From NCBI GenBank assembly GCA_964463355.1, contig CAYXBP010000001.1:1-64000 (forward strand): a stretch of DNA of 64,000 nucleotides, in the 5' to 3' direction. Position numbers and translations under genes: made by a program. Each line of letters starts with the position of its first letter. Within the stretch, counting starts at the first letter, position 1. The DNA comes from Firm-04 sp964463355. Its GTDB lineage: Bacteria > Bacillota > Clostridia > Oscillospirales > Ruminococcaceae. The notes below the pieces were generated by a model. The model worked only from the letters and a program-made list of their open reading frames with translations. It had not been told where the DNA came from and searched no databases. This document shows, one piece after another, positions 60,120 to 64,000 of this stretch.

Positions 60120-60848
60120 TTATTGGTTTGCAGGCTTGCCGTAGCGGTTGACGATCTTGCTGACCGCATTGCCGTTGGCGGTATCGATATAACGCACGAA
60201 CAGGGAGATTTTGTTGTCAGCATTCAAATTCGTCCACAACAGAGAAGTGAAGCCTTCAATATCATCTGGGATAGAAACCAGCTTTGGCTCACCATGAAAA
60301 CTGGGCAGCGGATTCCCATCGCCCACATAGGTGTGAATAAAGTGTCCCTGACCAGCAATGGGGTTCTGGTAGGAATAGGTAAAACGCTGACAGGAGGATG
60401 GATCACCGTCTGCACTCTTAAGAATAGAGAGGGCGTAGTTGAAATTGCCGTTCTCCAGACGGATAATGCCTGAAATGCGAGGAGTGTAGTTGGGGGCATC
60501 GGGTTCAAATTCCCGTGCGCGCAGGCTCTGTTCAAAAGTGAACTGGTGGTCAAGCCCCTCAAAGATGGTATCGGTTTGGTCGCCGTTGGTGACGATGGTT
60601 TTGTTGCCAAGCACGCGCACGGGCGAGTAGATGATCAGGGAGGGGTCAGTACATTTGCTGGGGTCATGGGCTTCCGTGCGCAGACCTGCGCCATCGGGAA
60701 CAAAAATACGGTTACGGGAGTTTTCGCTTCTGCCCATGATAAAGTAGGCGGCTACGGCATATTTGCCGTTTGCGGAGCGACCGAGGATAATGCCTCTGCC
60801 AGGGTAGCTGTTACCCTGCAACTCCTGTGCCAAAGAAATCATTGCCAT
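60120..60848 (-). CDS. purO: IMP cyclohydrolase, PurO type
   Basis: Closes the ring of FAICAR to IMP. The 242-aa protein belongs to the family first described in archaea: YPGRGIILGRSANGKYAVAAYFIMGRSENSRNR is seen at the start (residues 15-46), with later FHGEPKLVSI. It is unrelated to the cyclohydrolase domain of bacterial PurH. AGGAGG precedes the ATG. Its place next to the single-domain AICARFT gene shows that the two replace bifunctional PurH. Confidence 0.9.
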   Translation of the reverse strand: MAMISLAQELQGNSYPGRGIILGRSANGKYAVAAYFIMGRSENSRNRIFVPDGAGLRTEAHDPSKCTDPSLIIYSPVRVLGNKTIVTNGDQTDTIFEGLDHQFTFEQSLRAREFEPDAPNYTPRISGIIRLENGNFNYALSILKSADGDPSSCQRFTYSYQNPIAGQGHFIHTYVGDGNPLPSFHGEPKLVSIPDDIEGFTSLLWTNLNADNKISLFVRYIDTANGNAVSKIVNRYGKPANQ

Positions 60849-60892
60849 GATATGTTACCTCCTGTATACAATATCGGGGGATATTTTAGTCG

Positions 60893-61585
60893 TTATTCGG
60901 TGATGATTGCCTTACCGTTCTTCACCTTGATCCTTCCCTCGCAGAAAAGTTTAACCGCCTGCGGAAGGATCTTCCATTCTGCCTGTTCCATCACGCGTTT
61001 TTGCAGGGTTTCGGGGGTATCCTCTGGCAGAACATTCACAGCCTTTTGCAGAATAATGGGGCCACCGTCACATACCTCTGTGACGAAATGCACCGTAGCA
61101 CCTGTGACCTTAACACCCTTCGCCAGTGCGGCCTCATGGACATGCAGACCATAAAAGCCTTTACCGCAGAAGCTGGGAATCAGCGCGGGATGCACATTGA
61201 TGATCTTGTTCTGGTATGCGCGGCAGACCGAGGGGGAAAGAATGGTCATAAACCCTGCCTGCACCACCAGATCCGCATATTCCTGGTAGAGTGCCTCAAT
61301 GAGTGCGCTGCTGTATGCCTCCATATCTGGGAAGGATTTGCGTTGAATGACACGGGTAGGAATACCATGATCTCTAGCACGCTTCAGCGCATAGGCATCG
61401 GGACGCGAGCTGATGACACATTTGATGATGCCGCCGCCCAGTTTGCCGCGTTCCTGCGCATCAATCAGTGCCTGAAGATTGGTGCCGCCGCCTGAAACAA
61501 GCACCACAATATTTTTGGCGGAAAAGTCAATGCCTTCCAGCGGATCGACCCAAGGGGTCTGCTCCTGAAGATCCGTTGCTGCCAT
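60893..61585 (-). CDS. purN: Phosphoribosylglycinamide formyltransferase
   Basis: Folate-dependent third step of purine synthesis. The 230-aa protein has about 24 extra residues before the normal beginning (NIVVLVSGGGTNLQAL). The active site is INVHPALIPSFCGKGFYGLHVHEAAL with its Asn-His pair, and the Asp is in FVTEVCDGGPI. AAAGGAAG precedes the ATG. The order purM-purN is as in other Firmicutes. Confidence 0.94.
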   Translation of the reverse strand: MAATDLQEQTPWVDPLEGIDFSAKNIVVLVSGGGTNLQALIDAQERGKLGGGIIKCVISSRPDAYALKRARDHGIPTRVIQRKSFPDMEAYSSALIEALYQEYADLVVQAGFMTILSPSVCRAYQNKIINVHPALIPSFCGKGFYGLHVHEAALAKGVKVTGATVHFVTEVCDGGPIILQKAVNVLPEDTPETLQKRVMEQAEWKILPQAVKLFCEGRIKVKNGKAIITE

Positions 61586-61605
61586 ATGGGCACTTCCTTT
61601 CGGTT

Positions 61606-62652
61606 TTATTCGATGATAACGCCTTCATTGCCCACGGTCAGTTCACCGAGAATATAAGCATTCTCGCCTGCTGCCTTGAGTGTAGCGACGGCACGATCGG
61701 CGTATTCCGGAGCAACGCTTATGATCATGCCAACGCCCATATTGAAAGTGTTGAACATATCGCGTTCTGGAATATTGCCAGTGCGCGCAATGAGATCAAA
61801 GATGGGCAGCACCTGTACAGCACTGCGGGGGATTCTTGCGGTGATGCCGGAGGGTAAGCTGCGCGGAATATTCTCATAGAAGCCACCGCCTGTAATGTGA
61901 GAGATTGCCTTGATCGGCACCTGTTCCAGCAAAGAAAGCACGGGCTTTACATAGATTCGAGTGGGGGTGAGCAGGGTATCGCCCAGTGTACCGCCCAGGT
62001 CTGCAAATTCGTGGGCAAGGGCTTTTTCGTTAATATCAAAGACCTTTCTGACCAGAGAGAAGCCATTGGAATGCACACCGCTGGAAGCGATGGCGACCAG
62101 AACATCGCCAGCTTTTTGGGAATCGGGCTTGAGAATCTTTTTCTTATCCACAATACCCACAGCAAAGCCAGCCAGATCATATTCGTCTTCGGGATAGAAG
62201 CCGGGCATTTCAGCAGTTTCACCGCCCACAAGTGCGGCATCAGATTGTACACAGCCTTCCGCAATACCAGAAACGATATCTGCAATGCGCTCAGGAACAT
62301 TTTTGCCGCAGGCGATATAATCGAGGAAGCATTGTGGCTTTGCGCCGCAGCAGATGATATCATTGACGCACATTGCAACACAGTCGATACCGACGGTGTT
62401 GTGACGGTTCATGAGAAATGCGAGCTTCAGCTTGGTACCGACGCCATCGGTGCCAGAAACCAACACAGGCTCCTCCATGCCTTTCAGATCCAATGCAAAC
62501 AAACCGCCAAAGCCGCCGATGCCATCCAGTACGCCCTTGGTGGCGGTGCGTGCAACGTGCTGCTTCATCAGTTCAACTGCGCGATAACCGGCAGTCACAT
62601 CAACGCCTGCCTTTTTGTAGCTTTCGGAATAGCTGTTTTTTCCGTGTTCCAT
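61606..62652 (-). CDS. purM: Phosphoribosylformylglycinamidine cyclo-ligase
   Basis: ATP-dependent ring closure to AIR. The 348-aa protein starts YSESYKKAGVDVTAGYRAV and has LVSGTDGVGTKLKLAF, VDCVAMCVNDIICCGAKP, LVGGETAEMPG, and HITGGGFYENIPR. The ATG at 62652 follows AAAGGAT; a longer frame upstream overlaps purF and is not used. Confidence 0.95.
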   Translation of the reverse strand: MEHGKNSYSESYKKAGVDVTAGYRAVELMKQHVARTATKGVLDGIGGFGGLFALDLKGMEEPVLVSGTDGVGTKLKLAFLMNRHNTVGIDCVAMCVNDIICCGAKPQCFLDYIACGKNVPERIADIVSGIAEGCVQSDAALVGGETAEMPGFYPEDEYDLAGFAVGIVDKKKILKPDSQKAGDVLVAIASSGVHSNGFSLVRKVFDINEKALAHEFADLGGTLGDTLLTPTRIYVKPVLSLLEQVPIKAISHITGGGFYENIPRSLPSGITARIPRSAVQVLPIFDLIARTGNIPERDMFNTFNMGVGMIISVAPEYADRAVATLKAAGENAYILGELTVGNEGVIIE

Positions 62653-62693
62653 TCCGTAACATCCTTTCGTATGAATGATAAGGGAGAGAAAGA

Positions 62694-64000
62694 TCAGTCT
62701 TCTCTGCCTGTCCAGCAGTAGGTGCAAAGCATGTCGGGATCAATGCCCACCGCTTTCTGCACATCTGCCAGCAGGTGATACTTGAGCGAGGTGAAGTTAA
62801 GACGTTTTGCGATCTCATCCACCATTGCTTGATAACGCTCAGTGCCATCGGTGCAGTATTCCTGCAAATAGCGGTCATCGCCGTCAAAATCGCGGATGAC
62901 CCGTCTTGCGATCAAATCCATCTCTGATTTAGAGCGCGAGAAATTCAAGTACTTGCAGCCGAACATACTGGGTGGGCTAGCCGAACGCACATGTACTTCT
63001 CTTGCGCCGTGATCGTAGAGGAAGTCCACAGTTTCGCGCATCTGCGTGCCGCGGACGATAGAATCATCCAGAAACAGCAGCTTTTTGTCGCGAATGAGAT
63101 CCTCCACGGGGATCAGCTTCATCTTGGCGATGAGGTTGCGCAGGGACTGGTGTGCGGGCATAAAGCTGCGTGGCCATGTGGGCGTGTACTTGATGAATGG
63201 TCTTGCAAATCGTATGCCACTTTCGTTGGCATAACCGATGGCGTGACCATTGCCCGAATCGGGGATGCCTGCTACATAGTCCACATCAATGCCCTGATCG
63301 CGCTTTGCAAGCAGCGCACCGCAGCGATTGCGCATGATCTCCACATTCACGCCTTCGTAGCAGGAGGTTGTATAGCCGTAGTAGATCCACAAAAAGGCGC
63401 AGATCTTCATTTTCTTGTTCGGCTCCATGACCGTTTCGCAGGAATTGGGTGTCAGAAAAACGATCTCGCCGGGGCCGAGGTCACGCACATAGTGGTAGCC
63501 CATATTCAGATAAGAGAACGATTCAAAGCAGGCACAGTACGCCTCAGGGGTATGCGAAAACTCGTTTGCCTCTCGTTTACCGAGGATGATCGGTGTTCTG
63601 CCCATGAGGTCGCGGGCAGCATAGATGCCATTGGCGGTCATCAGCAGCAAAGTCAGCGAACCATCGATCTTCGACTGCGCGTAGCGAATGCCTTCCGGGA
63701 TAGTATCACACTGATTGATCAGTGCCGCGACCAGTTCCGTATTGTTGATAACACTGCCGCTGGATTCGGTAAAATGGCTTGCGCCATTTTGAAACACTTC
63801 GTCCAACAGTGCATCAGCATTATTGATTCTGCCAACAATGGTCAGCGCATAGCTGCCCAGGTGGGAGCGGATCATCAATGGCTGCGGTTCGGTATCGCTG
63901 ATACAGCCGATGCCCATGCAAGGGGATTCATCGGTGAAATCTTTGTAGTAGTCGTTGAAATCGCTTTCAAACTTGGTGCGGAAGGGTGCATTTTCGATGT
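62694..64000 (-). CDS. purF: Amidophosphoribosyltransferase (5' end outside window)
   Basis: Commits PRPP to purine synthesis. The frame is open to the window edge, giving about 434 residues with the N-terminal Cys nucleophile region still outside. Visible: a class II glutamine amidotransferase part (SYALTIVGRINNADALLDE, INNTELVAALI), and the PRTase domain with the PRPP loop LLFLDDSIVRGTQMRETV and AGIPDSGNGHAIGYA. The segment around PCMGIGCISDTEPQPL is unlike the common HVRYSTTG pattern, so this is a divergent PurF subgroup. It leads the visible purine operon. Confidence 0.92.
   Translation of the reverse strand, partial: IENAPFRTKFESDFNDYYKDFTDESPCMGIGCISDTEPQPLMIRSHLGSYALTIVGRINNADALLDEVFQNGASHFTESSGSVINNTELVAALINQCDTIPEGIRYAQSKIDGSLTLLLMTANGIYAARDLMGRTPIILGKREANEFSHTPEAYCACFESFSYLNMGYHYVRDLGPGEIVFLTPNSCETVMEPNKKMKICAFLWIYYGYTTSCYEGVNVEIMRNRCGALLAKRDQGIDVDYVAGIPDSGNGHAIGYANESGIRFARPFIKYTPTWPRSFMPAHQSLRNLIAKMKLIPVEDLIRDKKLLFLDDSIVRGTQMRETVDFLYDHGAREVHVRSASPPSMFGCKYLNFSRSKSEMDLIARRVIRDFDGDDRYLQEYCTDGTERYQAMVDEIAKRLNFTSLKYHLLADVQKAVGIDPDMLCTYCWTGRED

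Overview
The window looks like chromosome from a Gram-positive Clostridia of the Ruminococcus type (Oscillospiraceae). Firmicute house-keeping clusters (DarA-HolB-RicT, RecA-RecX-RimO-PgsA, PyrF-PyrK-PyrDB) sit beside secreted proteins with dockerins and a cohesin, a GH94 cellobiose phosphorylase and a sugar ABC importer. SpoIID and dipicolinate synthase genes imply sporulating ancestry. Many genes follow near-consensus promoters (TTGACA, 17 bases, TATAAT) and strong AGGAGG-type ribosome sites. The species cannot be fixed from sequence alone.

Layout. 1-2 kb: end of an unknown gene, then a GMP synthase whose glutaminase domain is collapsed. 2-3 kb: SpoIID-like protein. 3.2-8.1 kb: citrate synthase, a lipoprotein and a two-component system on the + strand. 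8.1-14.6 kb: DUF1385, prmC, recA, recX, rimO, pgsA, cysE. 14.7-18.8 kb (- strand): an Orn/Lys/Arg decarboxylase-family gene, darA, holB, ricT, then tRNA-Ala. 19-22 kb: aldo/keto reductase and a PiT phosphate transporter with its DUF47 partner. 22.2-30 kb: an AraC regulator, a piece of dpaA, an HhH protein, a small unknown gene, a three-gene CUT1 sugar importer, a nuclease-like/winged-helix protein, the tail of dpaA, and intact dpaB. 30-34.4 kb: YfhO membrane protein and a ROK regulator. 34.5-40.2 kb: degV, trmL, and pyrF-pyrK-pyrD-phosphatase-ruvX. 40.4-46.2 kb: four cellulosome genes (GH5 endoglucanase, GH5 mannanase, small dockerin protein, cohesin-dockerin adaptor). 46.2-47.1 kb: debris including a truncated wecB. 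47.3-54.4 kb: LRAT-like protein, cellobiose phosphorylase, large serine recombinase, glucokinase, phosphomannose isomerase. 54.4-64 kb (- strand): uvrC, a membrane protein and the purine genes purF(partial)-purM-purN-purO-AICARFT-purD.

How it works together. Secreted dockerin enzymes and the adaptor would cut cellulose and mannan outside the cell. The importer, with AraC and ROK regulators nearby, would bring in oligosaccharides. Cellobiose phosphorylase, glucokinase and phosphomannose isomerase would feed the products into glycolysis.

The most striking observation is that dpaA occurs as two pieces 5,968 bases apart. Their junctions carry a 29-base imperfect direct repeat (22 of 29 identical, ending in a shared TGATGTTG), and recombination there would rejoin the codons in frame. 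An orphan large serine recombinase lies 21 kb away. This resembles the excised elements of sporulation genes such as skin in sigK. However, the first part of dpaA is missing from the window, so plain decay is a serious alternative.
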